DNA of 48,259 bases from an uncultured Mycoplasmatota bacterium (GTDB taxonomy: Bacteria > Bacillota_I > Bacilli_A > RF39 > UBA660), in NCBI GenBank assembly GCA_946414095.1, contig CAMKNB010000008.1, positions 1-48,259 on the forward strand, read 5' to 3'. The notes under the pieces were generated by a model, which searched no databases, had not been told where the DNA came from, and saw only the letters and a list, made by a program, of their open reading frames with translations. The position numbers and the translations under genes were made by a program. Positions 34,095 through 40,647 of the stretch are shown piece after piece; position 1 is the stretch's first letter, and each line of letters begins with the position of its first letter.

Positions 34095-34378
34095 GAGATA
34101 ATTTTATAATATATGCAATACAGAATGATAATGAAACATTAGTAGTAAATAATAATACACATTTGTATAGATGGAAAATAAATAATAAAGAATTTGATAA
34201 GTTTTTACTTACAGGGAACACTGATTTTATAAAAATAAAATTTGAAAGAGATTTTTTAGAACATACACTAAAAGAATTGCTAGACTTTAATGTAAAAACA
34301 GAATATACAAATGAAAAAGATTTATTGTCTTTACCAATAAGAGAAAAAAACGATAAATGGAAGTTAAAAGGAGCATAG
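34091..34378 (+). CDS. Hypothetical protein
   Basis: 95 residues, start coupled by ATGA. Beta-like opening (DNFIIYAIQNDNETLVV, LYRWKINNKEF) then helix (RDFLEHTLKELLDF). A compact alpha/beta protein of the early region; not recognised. Followed by AAAGGAGC for the next gene. Confidence 0.64.
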   Translation: MRDNFIIYAIQNDNETLVVNNNTHLYRWKINNKEFDKFLLTGNTDFIKIKFERDFLEHTLKELLDFNVKTEYTNEKDLLSLPIREKNDKWKLKGA

Positions 34379-34381
34379 GAA

Positions 34382-34780
34382 ATGATAAGTTATTATGAAT
34401 TATTAGGAATGATAAAAGAAGATAAAGCACCAAAGGAAATAATGGTACATTTAACAAAAAAGCCTAAAATGTATAAGGCAGTATATGATTTTGGAGATTT
34501 TAATTATTATGCATTATATGAAGAAGAAATAATAGATGATGATTATCATCATTATTTAGCAGAATGTTTTTTAGAAAGTGATATGTTTGATAAAAACATA
34601 GAGATATTAGATGAAAAGAAAATAGAAAAAATAAATAAAAGTTATAATATAAGAATACTTGATTTAGACAAGCCACATAAAATAAAAGATTATGATATGG
34701 AACAATTAATAGAAATGGTACAAGATATTTACGAAAAACAAGGAGAAATAATAGACAAACTAAATGAGGTGATTAAATGA
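34382..34780 (+). CDS. Hypothetical protein
   Basis: 132 residues. Begins YYELLGMIKEDKAPKEIMVH, a motif I associate with the N-terminus of a family of small early phage proteins (often xLLxMIKxGKxPKxI); then aromatic-rich beta strands (YDFGDFNYYALYEEE) and a final helix (MEQLIEMVQDIYEKQGEIID). The same kind of LLNKIANGEIEENI opening occurs in the next gene, suggesting the two are distant paralogues. Function unknown. Confidence 0.68.
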   Translation: MISYYELLGMIKEDKAPKEIMVHLTKKPKMYKAVYDFGDFNYYALYEEEIIDDDYHHYLAECFLESDMFDKNIEILDEKKIEKINKSYNIRILDLDKPHKIKDYDMEQLIEMVQDIYEKQGEIIDKLNEVIK

Positions 34781-35334
34781 AAGTAATAGATTTATTAAAT
34801 AAAATAGCAAATGGAGAAATAGAAGAAAATATCGAATATAAATTTTCAGATTATGATTATTGCACTATTAAGGAATTTTTTAATAGATATGTAGTTGATA
34901 AATGGAACTTGAATTTAGAAATAATAGAAGAAGATAAATTAAAAACTAAAGTTATGGTTGTAGATAAAGAAGGAAATGGGAAAGAATATCTTTTAGAATT
35001 AGGTGAAGGTTTAAAAGAAGGCGAAAAAATATTTAAAGCAAATAATGGTAATTGGTATGCACAAAAATTAATAGATAAAAAAAGTGAATTTTATAAATGG
35101 TTAGACGAATTTGAACCTACAATTTATTATTCTATGGAAGAAAAGAAAATACCTGAAAAATTAGAAGAATTTGGATTAATTCAATACAATCTAGGTTATA
35201 TTGACTATAAAAATATCGAAACATTAAAGGAATGGTTAAATAAAGATTTTCAAACAATATATGACACAATAGATTTAATTATTAAAAATCAAAATAAATT
35301 AATAGATTATCTTAAAAGCAAAGGAGATGAATAA
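34777..35334 (+). CDS. Hypothetical protein, paralogue-like to its neighbour
   Basis: 185 residues, ATGA overlap with the gene before. Opening VIDLLNKIANGEIEENIEYK mirrors the neighbour's LLGMIKEDKAPKEI. Mixed alpha/beta, and the C-terminal helix IDLIIKNQNKLIDYLKSKGDE also parallels it. The last codons (SKGDE) double as the next gene's ribosome binding site in a repeated linker (35312-35327). Confidence 0.66.
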   Translation: MKVIDLLNKIANGEIEENIEYKFSDYDYCTIKEFFNRYVVDKWNLNLEIIEEDKLKTKVMVVDKEGNGKEYLLELGEGLKEGEKIFKANNGNWYAQKLIDKKSEFYKWLDEFEPTIYYSMEEKKIPEKLEEFGLIQYNLGYIDYKNIETLKEWLNKDFQTIYDTIDLIIKNQNKLIDYLKSKGDE

Positions 35335-35337
35335 GAT

Positions 35338-35607
35338 ATGAAAAAATTATATAAAGTGGTAAGTGGTAAAAAATTATTAAAAATGTTTTATAAAGGCAAA
35401 ATTACAAATCAATTAATTGTTGAAGATGTAAGAGGAAATCATAGAATTGGTTTATATATTGGTAGTGAACATTATTCAACAGGCAGGTCATTATCATTAT
35501 ATGAATTATTAGGGAATAACACATTTTACATTTATGAAAATAATGAAGATAACTATGCTATGATAACTTCTAAAATTACGAAAGAAGATAATCAATATTT
35601 TAGATAA
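35338..35607 (+). CDS. Hypothetical protein
   Basis: 89 residues. Basic start (KKLYKVVSGKKLLKMFYKGK), then beta segments (QLIVEDVRGNHRIGLYIG) and an acidic end. Could bind nucleic acid or another small partner; unrecognised. Confidence 0.62.
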   Translation: MKKLYKVVSGKKLLKMFYKGKITNQLIVEDVRGNHRIGLYIGSEHYSTGRSLSLYELLGNNTFYIYENNEDNYAMITSKITKEDNQYFR

Positions 35608-35630
35608 TTTAAAAGCAAAGGAGAATAAGT

Positions 35631-35831
35631 ATGATAGTATTATTAATTTTATTTGCAGTAATAGTAGGTATTACTGAATTGTACAAAAGATATATTTCTA
35701 ATAATTTAATAGCATTAGCCAAGTATAAAGCGAATAATGGAAGTTTGTTGTTAGGAATATTAGTAATTACTGAATATGTATTAGGCGCAATTATAATAAT
35801 AAAAATTATTTTAAAAATTATGGGAGAATAA
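35631..35831 (+). CDS. Small membrane protein, two spans
   Basis: 66 residues; hydrophobic helices at 2-18 (IVLLILFAVIVGITELY) and about 40-62 (SLLLGILVITEYVLGAIIII). The start follows the repeated linker AAAAGCAAAGGAGA. Perhaps involved in superinfection or membrane tethering; no evidence beyond topology. Confidence 0.62.
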   Translation: MIVLLILFAVIVGITELYKRYISNNLIALAKYKANNGSLLLGILVITEYVLGAIIIIKIILKIMGE

Positions 35832-35833
35832 GT

Positions 35834-36052
35834 ATGAAAAAAATTAAAAAAGTAATTAAATTAGCATTAAGATATTTATTTCAATTATGTGCAACGGTTT
35901 ATCCTTATGGAACATTTTTAGAAATAACAAATGCAAAAGATGAAATAACAATACTAGGAACAATTTTAATGGTCGTTTATGTTATTGTAGCAATTAATTT
36001 ATTTGAATGGTGTTTTGATATAAATAATTTTAATAAAAGCAAAGGAGAATAG
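35834..36052 (+). CDS. Small membrane protein
   Basis: 72 residues, three bases after the previous gene. Basic N-terminus (KKIKKVIKLALRYLFQLC) then a span at about 38-58 (TILGTILMVVYVIVAINLF). Ends in NKSKGE, again encoded by the repeated linker with the next ribosome binding site. Confidence 0.6.
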   Translation: MKKIKKVIKLALRYLFQLCATVYPYGTFLEITNAKDEITILGTILMVVYVIVAINLFEWCFDINNFNKSKGE

Positions 36053-36054
36053 AT

Positions 36055-36132
36055 ATGGTTGAATTAGTAATTGGCTTTGGGATAGGAATATTCATAATGT
36101 GTTGTTTATATGTAAGTAGAGGTGATAAGTAA
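36055..36132 (+). CDS. 25-residue single-span membrane peptide
   Basis: ATG 36055 has AAAGGAGAATAGAT directly upstream. The peptide is one hydrophobic helix with a short basic end (LVIGFGIGIFIMCCLYVS, then RGDK). Its stop touches the ATG of the next gene (TAAATG). Tiny but well placed in the chain of coupled genes. Confidence 0.55.
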   Translation: MVELVIGFGIGIFIMCCLYVSRGDK

Positions 36133-36393
36133 ATGAATGAAAATAAAAAAGGAATATTACCAACATTAGCAATTTCTTGTGAAGATTTTGAAAAGATAAA
36201 TAATAGATTAGAGAAACAAGAAAAAGAAATAGAAAGACTAAATAAAGGTTTAGAATATATAGAACTATATTGGAGTAATAGAGAAGAATATGAGAAAAAT
36301 GAACTATTAAGACAAATAAGAGATAAAGATACAAGTATAGAATGGTTGGAAAGAGCAATAGAGGAGGAGAAAAAACGTGAAAGATTATATTGA
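36133..36393 (+). CDS. Coiled-coil protein
   Basis: 86 residues; no gap from the preceding stop. Short Pro-containing head (GILPTLAISCEDFEKI) then an unbroken charged heptad region (NRLEKQEKEIERLNKGLEYI). One of several small coiled-coil products between 36133 and 37254. Overlaps the next GTG start by 17 bases. Confidence 0.62.
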   Translation: MNENKKGILPTLAISCEDFEKINNRLEKQEKEIERLNKGLEYIELYWSNREEYEKNELLRQIRDKDTSIEWLERAIEEEKKRERLY

Positions 36394-36730
36394 AGCATTA
36401 AGAGAAATTAAAAAAGAAAATAAAGATTTTAAAATAACTTTATCAAGAAAAGAAGTATTAGAATTGGTAAATGAGTTTGATAGACTAAACAACATCATAA
36501 AAGAATTAAAATGGAAACCAATAGAAGAATATGATAAAGGTAATTATGATTGGGTATTAGTAAAATATTTTGATGGAGATTATGAGTGTATTCCGTGTGT
36601 AGCAGAAAAAAGATTTGGAAAATGGCATAGTATAGATGAAAAAGAAATTCAATTTGATGTTAAATATTTTATGGATATGCAACAAATAGACAAATTACAA
36701 AAACTAAAAGGAGATAGTAGTAATGAATAA
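36377..36730 (+). CDS. DUF551-like protein
   Basis: 117 residues from GTG 36377, RBS AGGAGGAGAAAAAAC. N-terminal helices, then KWKPIEEYDKGNYDWVLVKY ... GKWHSIDEKEIQF, which recalls the DUF551 pattern (W-x-P-I-x-E...VLV...W). The C-terminal KLKGDSSNE is identical to the end of the next gene: the coding bases include the following gene's ribosome binding site. Function unknown. Confidence 0.64.
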   Translation: MKDYIEALREIKKENKDFKITLSRKEVLELVNEFDRLNNIIKELKWKPIEEYDKGNYDWVLVKYFDGDYECIPCVAEKRFGKWHSIDEKEIQFDVKYFMDMQQIDKLQKLKGDSSNE

Positions 36731-36953
36731 AGTAATAAATATATCATCAAATGGAATAAAACAAGCAATAGATGATTTAGTAAATGAAAATGAAATGCTA
36801 CAAGATAAAGTGTATAAATTAGAAAACATCATAAATGAATTAGAAAAAATCATAATTAACGAAGAAAAAGAGTATGGTAAAATAGTATATATAAGTTCTC
36901 AAACATTATTAAATAAAATAAAGGAACTAAAAGGAGATAGTAGTAATGAGTGA
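36723..36953 (+). CDS. Coiled-coil protein, shared C-terminal linker
   Basis: 76 residues. Heptads DLVNENEMLQDKVYKLENII and a second short helix. Ends LKGDSSNE exactly as its upstream neighbour, because CTAAAAGGAGATAGTAGTAATGA is nearly duplicated at 36709 and 36930. Suggests recombination or duplication of gene-start cassettes. Confidence 0.62.
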   Translation: MNKVINISSNGIKQAIDDLVNENEMLQDKVYKLENIINELEKIIINEEKEYGKIVYISSQTLLNKIKELKGDSSNE

Positions 36954-37254
36954 AATAGTAAAAGTAGGAAATGCAGAAGTAGATAAAGCAAATTATGATT
37001 ATTTTTCATTACTATATTCTAAAATGCCAAAAGAATATGTTGTAGCAGATTTAGTTAGCAAGTGTGAAGATTATAATAGATTATTTAGTTCCTATCAAGA
37101 TTTAGAGGGTAAATTAAAACAAAAAGAAAACATCATAAAAGAAATAAAATCACAATTAGATTATTTAGAAACATATTCTAGTAAAGAAGATGTATTTGAA
37201 GATATGAAAAGAAGATTAAATAATATAGAAGAGATAATAAAGGAGAATAAATAG
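36946..37254 (+). CDS. Coiled-coil protein
   Basis: 102 residues, coupled by overlap. A small alpha/beta head (VKVGNAEVDKANYDYFSLLY) then a long helix (YQDLEGKLKQKENIIKEIKS). The NIIKEIK portion is also present in the two upstream proteins (NIIKELK, NIINELE), so the three share a short paralogous helix. Confidence 0.62.
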   Translation: MSEIVKVGNAEVDKANYDYFSLLYSKMPKEYVVADLVSKCEDYNRLFSSYQDLEGKLKQKENIIKEIKSQLDYLETYSSKEDVFEDMKRRLNNIEEIIKENK

Positions 37255-37482
37255 ATGACAGCAAAAGATATGTTTGAAAAGTTAGGATATGAAATAGAAA
37301 CTGATTTAGAAGATATTTTAATATATAAAAAAGAATATCCGTTGGGTGGAACACAAGAGTTTATATTTCATAAAGACAATGATGGAATGTATATTAAAAA
37401 TTCTATAAATGGAAGTGGAACAGATTTTTTATCATACAAAGAACTACAAGCAATAAATAAACAAATAGAAGAATTGGGGTAG
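37255..37482 (+). CDS. Hypothetical protein, common phage family
   Basis: 75 residues; ATG immediately after the previous stop. The phrases KDMFEKLGYEIETD, ILIYKKEY, EFIFHKDNDGMYIKN and ELQAINKQIEELG are familiar from small early proteins of many Bacillota phages, but no function is assigned to them as far as I know. Probably a compact beta domain with a closing helix. Confidence 0.68.
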   Translation: MTAKDMFEKLGYEIETDLEDILIYKKEYPLGGTQEFIFHKDNDGMYIKNSINGSGTDFLSYKELQAINKQIEELG

Positions 37483-37486
37483 AATA

Positions 37487-37792
37487 ATGAAACAACCGTA
37501 TAGATGGGATTACACCATAAGAGTAAAAACAAAAGAAGGAACATTTGAGTATGAAAAAGAAACACTTGATAATTTAGATTTACTATTAAAACAACATAAA
37601 GATTATGAAGAATTAAGAGCAACAAAGAATACACTACATTGTGATAAATGCAAAATACAATTAAGTGAAGTATTTATACAACGAAATGGTAATAGAACTT
37701 ATAGATTATGTAAAAATTGTAATAATTATTATATGAAACTTACGGGAAATGTAAAAAGGTTAAGTAGATCTAACAGTAAAAACTTAAAGTAG
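37487..37792 (+). CDS. Zinc-finger protein
   Basis: 101 residues. A basic beta start (QPYRWDYTIRVKTKEGTFEY), helix, then a four-Cys zinc site: CDKCK (about 54-58) and CKNCNNYY (about 79-86), with a basic tail (VKRLSRSNSKNLK). Likely nucleic-acid binding. Last gene of the long operon; its end overlaps the first copy of the 14-bp repeat. Confidence 0.7.
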   Translation: MKQPYRWDYTIRVKTKEGTFEYEKETLDNLDLLLKQHKDYEELRATKNTLHCDKCKIQLSEVFIQRNGNRTYRLCKNCNNYYMKLTGNVKRLSRSNSKNLK

Positions 37793-37847
37793 AACTATAA
37801 ATTGACATATATAAATACACATGATATACTTGTCTTAAAGTAGAACT
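37783..37847 (+). repeat. Pair of 14-bp direct repeats bracketing a promoter (candidate operators)
   Basis: CTTAAAGTAGAACT occurs at 37783-37796 and again at 37834-37847, 51 bp apart, about five helical turns, so both face the same side of the DNA. One copy is just upstream of the -35 and the other just downstream of the -10 of the promoter at 37802-37830. This is the expected layout for a repressor that loops or clamps a promoter. I did not find other copies elsewhere in the window. Confidence 0.6.
37802..37830 (+). promoter_or_regulatory. Promoter for basic protein gene
   Basis: TTGACA (37802-37807), 17-base spacer, TATACT (37825-37830). Predicted start about 37837, inside the second operator-like repeat. 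The leader to ATG 37956 is about 118 bases of very A/T-rich sequence and carries GGTGGTGAT before the start. Confidence 0.78.
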
Positions 37848-37955
37848 CTTATTATATTTTAATATTATATATAATTAATTAAGTAATTATATATAGAAAA
37901 TAATAATTAAAGTATAATAATTAGTATATTATATAAAGGTGGTGATTAAATATAT

Positions 37956-38201
37956 ATGGCAAAGACAACAGCAAAAAAGAAAAGCTATAACAAAAAATAT
38001 TATCAAAAGCACAAAGAAAAGATAATTGATGAAGTACAAGAAAAACAAAAGTCTAATAAAAAAGAATACAACAAAGACAAAAGAGAATATTATGCTGATA
38101 ATGAAGATTATCGTAAGTACAAAAGAAAATATGCAAAAGAATATAGAAAAAGAGAACCTATTAAATCAAAAGCTAGAAGATTAAGAAAAGCATACAAATA
38201 A
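37956..38201 (+). CDS. Highly basic repeat protein, nucleic-acid-binding candidate
   Basis: 81 residues; more than a third Lys or Arg. Short units with Tyr and Lys recur (YNKKYYQKHKEK, KEYNKDKREYY, DYRKYKRKYAKEYRK), and the tail is KARRLRKAYK. It resembles the Tyr/Lys-rich arms that precede some HNH endonucleases but lacks any catalytic part. May compact DNA or bind the adjacent AAAAGATT array, and is under its own, apparently regulated, promoter. Confidence 0.68.
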   Translation: MAKTTAKKKSYNKKYYQKHKEKIIDEVQEKQKSNKKEYNKDKREYYADNEDYRKYKRKYAKEYRKREPIKSKARRLRKAYK

Positions 38202-38202
38202 G

Positions 38203-38230
38203 AGAATCTTACAAAAGATTTTCTTTTTTT
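38203..38230 (+). terminator. Terminator of basic protein gene
   Basis: AGAATCTT pairs with AAGATT(TT)CT around a short ACAA loop, followed by seven T. It uses the first copy of the AAGATT repeat as its right arm. Confidence 0.7.
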
Positions 38231-38344
38231 ATACAAAAGATTACTTAAAAGATTATTCAAAAGATTAAAAAACTTCCCATAAGATTACAAAAGATTTCCC
38301 AGAAGATTTTATAGAAGATTAGCCAAAAGATTAGAAAAAAGATT
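38211..38344 (+). repeat. Degenerate 12-bp tandem array (AAAAGATT units)
   Basis: The core AAGATT starts at 38215, 38237, 38249, 38261, 38281, 38291, 38303, 38315, 38327 and 38339. Most steps are exactly 12 bp (others 10, 20, 22), with consensus like CAAAAGATTA plus two to four variable bases. All copies are on the same strand and stop codons interrupt every frame, so it is not coding. Candidate initiator-, partition- or regulator-binding array. It follows the basic protein gene and precedes a very A/T-rich region. Confidence 0.8.
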
Positions 38345-38366
38345 TATAATACAAAAAATATAATAA

Positions 38367-38404
38367 AAAAATGATGATAAAACTGGATCATTTTTCTTTT
38401 TTTC
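38367..38404 (+). terminator. Second rightward terminator
   Basis: 9-bp stem AAAAATGAT/ATCATTTTT with an 11-nt loop and a C-interrupted T-run (CTTTTTTTCT). It lies just after the 12-bp repeat array, shielding the downstream intergenic region from transcription. Confidence 0.75.
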
Positions 38405-38620
38405 TGTTCTAATTATTTCATGCTAAAAAAATAATAAAATAATAGTTAAATAATAATATAGTCTTAAAACTTACAAAAACGCCTCAATTTTTAATGTTTT
38501 AATTTTCTAGAATATTTATACTAATTTTATAATAATCGTTGTATTTTGCCTATTTATTGAAGTTATACGACACAATTACATTATAACTTTAATTAAATAA
38601 TAATTGAATATACTATTATT

Positions 38621-38660
38621 TTGCTTTTAATTGCCTTTAATTCGCTTTTTATTGTTCTTT
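38621..38660 (+). repeat. Four 10-bp units with phased T-tracts
   Basis: Consecutive decamers TTGCTTTTAA, TTGCCTTTAA, TTCGCTTTTT, ATTGTTCTTT. T-tracts recurring every helical turn should curve the DNA. Part of the 38405-38800 gene-free region, which otherwise holds only A/T-rich sequence and no believable ORF. Confidence 0.65.
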
Positions 38661-38690
38661 TAGTATAAATATATTAAATAATAAAAAAGT

Positions 38691-38720
38691 GCCTAAAAAC
38701 GCCTAAAAAGTGCCAAAAAA
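38691..38720 (+). repeat. Three 10-bp units with phased A-tracts
   Basis: Consecutive decamers GCCTAAAAAC, GCCTAAAAAG, TGCCAAAAAA. Together with the T-tract array 30 bp to the left they flank a short A/T spacer, consistent with a bent-DNA element. Confidence 0.65.
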
Positions 38721-38800
38721 TAGATATTAATATATTATATAATAAAATAATAGTATAATCTAATAGTATTATATAAATTAATAAATAATAATATATAAAT

Positions 38801-38831
38801 AAAAAAACTATATAAATAATTATATAGTTTT
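38801..38831 (-). terminator. Leftward terminator of the minus-strand operon
   Basis: 11-bp stem AAAACTATATA/TATATAGTTTT with a 6-nt loop; read on the minus strand it is followed by seven U (plus A-run 38801-38807). It overlaps the stop codon of the gene at 38830. Confidence 0.82.
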
Positions 38832-39027
38832 ATAATTTTATTACTTTTTTTGTAAACTTTTCAATTAGCTTTTTTCTTTTTCCTGTTTGTTCGTAAAGTT
38901 TTCCAGCTTTAATTGTTAAATTATATTGTAAATTTATGTATATTTCTTTTGCTATTTCAAAGTTGTTATATTCTAATTGATCTTTTTTATTGTTTGTTAT
39001 TTTATAAATTATTATATATTTTTTCAT
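38830..39027 (-). CDS. Small basic protein, unknown
   Basis: 65 residues, minus strand, RBS AAAGGAGTAAAAA. Beta-like opening (KKYIIIYKITNNKKDQL), helix (NFEIAKEIYINLQYN) and a very basic end (KRKKLIEKFTKKVIKL). Last gene of the five-gene minus operon. Not recognised. Confidence 0.65.
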   Translation of the reverse strand: MKKYIIIYKITNNKKDQLEYNNFEIAKEIYINLQYNLTIKAGKLYEQTGKRKKLIEKFTKKVIKL

Positions 39028-39039
39028 TTTTTACTCCTT

Positions 39040-39108
39040 TTATTTTTTTCTTAATTCTTTTATAACTCCGCTAGCTGCTGCTAATATTACTAATAAAATG
39101 TAAATCAA
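39040..39108 (-). CDS. 22-residue membrane peptide, TTG start
   Basis: TTG at 39108 has AGGAGG seven bases upstream and overlaps the stop of the preceding gene (ATTGA). The peptide is a hydrophobic helix with small residues (IYILLVILAAASG) and a charged tail (KELRKK), a layout seen in small toxins or membrane-protein regulators. It fills the gap between two operon genes exactly. Confidence 0.5.
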   Translation of the reverse strand: MIYILLVILAAASGVIKELRKK

Positions 39109-39299
39109 TGTTGATCCTCCTTATTTATAATTGAAATATAGTTTCTAATTATAAAATATAATATAATATAATATAGAAAAAATGCTCCATTGATACTATT
39201 TATATTACTTATTAAATATAATAATAATATAGATAATAATATTATAAGTATATAATTATATTTTGTTTTTAGTCTTAATTTTCTTTTTTTAGTTTTCAT
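39105..39299 (-). CDS. Small two-span membrane protein
   Basis: 64 residues, minus strand. Very basic N-terminus (KTKKRKLRLKTKY), spans at about 15-32 (YILIILLSILLLYLIS) and 38-55 (GAFFLYYIILYFIIRNYI). The positive-inside rule places the N-terminus in the cytoplasm. Could be a superinfection-exclusion type protein; no direct evidence. Confidence 0.65.
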   Translation of the reverse strand: MKTKKRKLRLKTKYNYILIILLSILLLYLISNINSINGAFFLYYIILYFIIRNYISIINKEDQH

Positions 39300-39315
39300 T
39301 CTATTTGCCTCCTAT

Positions 39316-39576
39316 TTAAAACTCTATTCTTATTGAATATGACTCTTTTGTTTTTTTATTTTCTAAAGATAAGCCACACTCGTCTTTAGAGTAATGTATT
39401 TTATATTCATTTTGCATATTCTTTATATTTTTTACTATATTGTCTAAAATATATTCTATTTCTATATAATTTTTTAAATTATCTCTTACAAAACCTATAC
39501 TATCAGAACAGTAATAGCTATATTTTTCTATTAATCTTTCTTTTTCTTCTTCACTTAATTTTTTAATATCTAACAT
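39316..39576 (-). CDS. Hypothetical protein
   Basis: 86 residues, RBS AAAGGAGAAAAAGAAA. Helical first half (DIKKLSEEEKERLIEKYSYY, NYIEIEYILDNIVKNI) and a C-terminal beta hairpin (CGLSLENKKTKESYSIRIEF). Unrecognised; in the minus-strand operon. Confidence 0.65.
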   Translation of the reverse strand: MLDIKKLSEEEKERLIEKYSYYCSDSIGFVRDNLKNYIEIEYILDNIVKNIKNMQNEYKIHYSKDECGLSLENKKTKESYSIRIEF

Positions 39577-39593
39577 TTTCTTTTTCTCCTTTT

Positions 39594-39929
39594 CTAAACT
39601 AAATTCTCGTCGTATTTAATAATATTGTTGTCTATTAATATTTGAATACTTTTCCTTTTATTGCTTGTTGCTAATGCTGACAATATATCTTCTTTTAAAT
39701 TACTCCAACTATGTCTAAACATCTGATCTAAAAATATGTATAAATGTTTAGTTGTTGTTTTTGAATAGTCCCAATCTTTTCCTAAAGTCAATACATCGTT
39801 TTCTTTGTCGTATATAGCTATTATGCTATTGTAAGATTGAAATATTGCTTTTTCTGATCCTTCCATTAAAAATTGATTTTTGTTTTCTAATTGTGTTACT
39901 TTTAAAACTTCATTCATTTTGTCTTTCAC
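39594..39929 (-). CDS. DUF8033-like protein
   Basis: 111 residues from GTG 39929; ATG 39917 is an alternative. The segment ENKNQFLMEGSEKAIFQSYN ... LTLGKDWDYSKTTTKHLYIF matches, from memory, a widespread phage/plasmid family now called DUF8033, found where small early genes are exchanged. It is the first gene of the minus-strand operon. Function unknown. Confidence 0.7.
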   Translation of the reverse strand: MKDKMNEVLKVTQLENKNQFLMEGSEKAIFQSYNSIIAIYDKENDVLTLGKDWDYSKTTTKHLYIFLDQMFRHSWSNLKEDILSALATSNKRKSIQILIDNNIIKYDENLV

Positions 39930-39959
39930 CTTTTCCCTTTCTTCATTTAAGACAATTAT

Positions 39960-39988
39960 AATATATCACATTATATATATATTGTCAA
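39960..39988 (-). promoter_or_regulatory. Promoter of the minus-strand operon
   Basis: On the minus strand TTGACA (plus 39983-39988), 17-base spacer, TATATT (plus 39960-39965). Start near 39953, about 24 bases before the GTG at 39929. An alternative TATAAT lies five bases further on but with too long a spacer. Confidence 0.7.
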
Positions 39989-39989
39989 C

Positions 39990-40647
39990 ACTTTATATGT
40001 AAAAAGTTAATATTTTTTTATATTTTACATTTTTACTATATAAATATACTATATTATTAAATAATTATATTATATATTATTAGCTATTATTATATAGATC
40101 TACTATATATTGATATTATTATATTAATATTAATATAGTCTAATTTATAGATATATATATATATATTATTTTATTATTAAATTATATTAATTATTTAAAT
40201 TAAATTATATATCATATAATTTTATATATATAGATAAATAGTAATATATATATTGATAGTATATTATTATATTATATATTTTATATTTATTTTTATAGTA
40301 ATATATATATTGTGCTATAAATAGTTATAATATTTTATATATATTATATTAATAAAAAAATGAATTAAAAAAACAATAAAAAAAATGATTTACTGTTCTA
40401 TTGTTTAATGATTCAATATCTGGAGTGTTTCAACGTTCAATATTATTGATTAATAAACGTTAAGACCTTAAAAACAATGATCTAGTGCTTACCTATCCCA
40501 CTATATAAAAACGAAAATTGCCCAAATTACCTCCTCATCCAACCCCAACAACATTTTCAAACTGAAAAACCTAGTAAAATTTTAATAAAACAAAGATAAA
40601 TGATATAATAAAGAAAAAAAGAGCTTAAACAGAAAGAAGGTAAAAGA
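39990..40647. other. Gene-free region: A/T-only tract then mixed sequence
   Basis: From about 40005 to 40360 the sequence is almost only A and T, with only isolated G or C, and contains alternating TATATA runs expected to melt easily. 40385-40560 regains C and G: it holds the inverted repeat at 40432-40461 and a CCTCCTCATCC segment resembling the 3' end of 16S rRNA (anti-Shine-Dalgarno). 40590-40647 has a TGATATAAT -10-like element (40604-40609 region) with no clear -35, probably serving the phosphoesterase gene. No believable ORF on either strand. Possible unwinding region or divergent control region. Confidence 0.6.
40432..40461. repeat. Imperfect inverted repeat around AACGTT
   Basis: AACGTT (40432-40437) and AACGTT (40456-40461) enclose TATTA and TAATA in mirrored order, giving arms AACGTT..TATTA/TAATA.AACGTT. 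As AACGTT is itself palindromic, this could be a dimer- or tetramer-binding operator. No associated promoter is certain. Confidence 0.4.

Noticed and set aside
38211-38344. CRISPR array
   Set aside because: Repeats are only about 8 conserved bases at 12-bp steps, with no unique spacers of 30-40 bases and no cas genes.
40501-40540. Leftward mini-gene using AGGAGG on the minus strand near 40530
   Set aside because: The frame after the nearest TTG is only ten codons and the spacing is short; noted only as anti-Shine-Dalgarno-like sequence.
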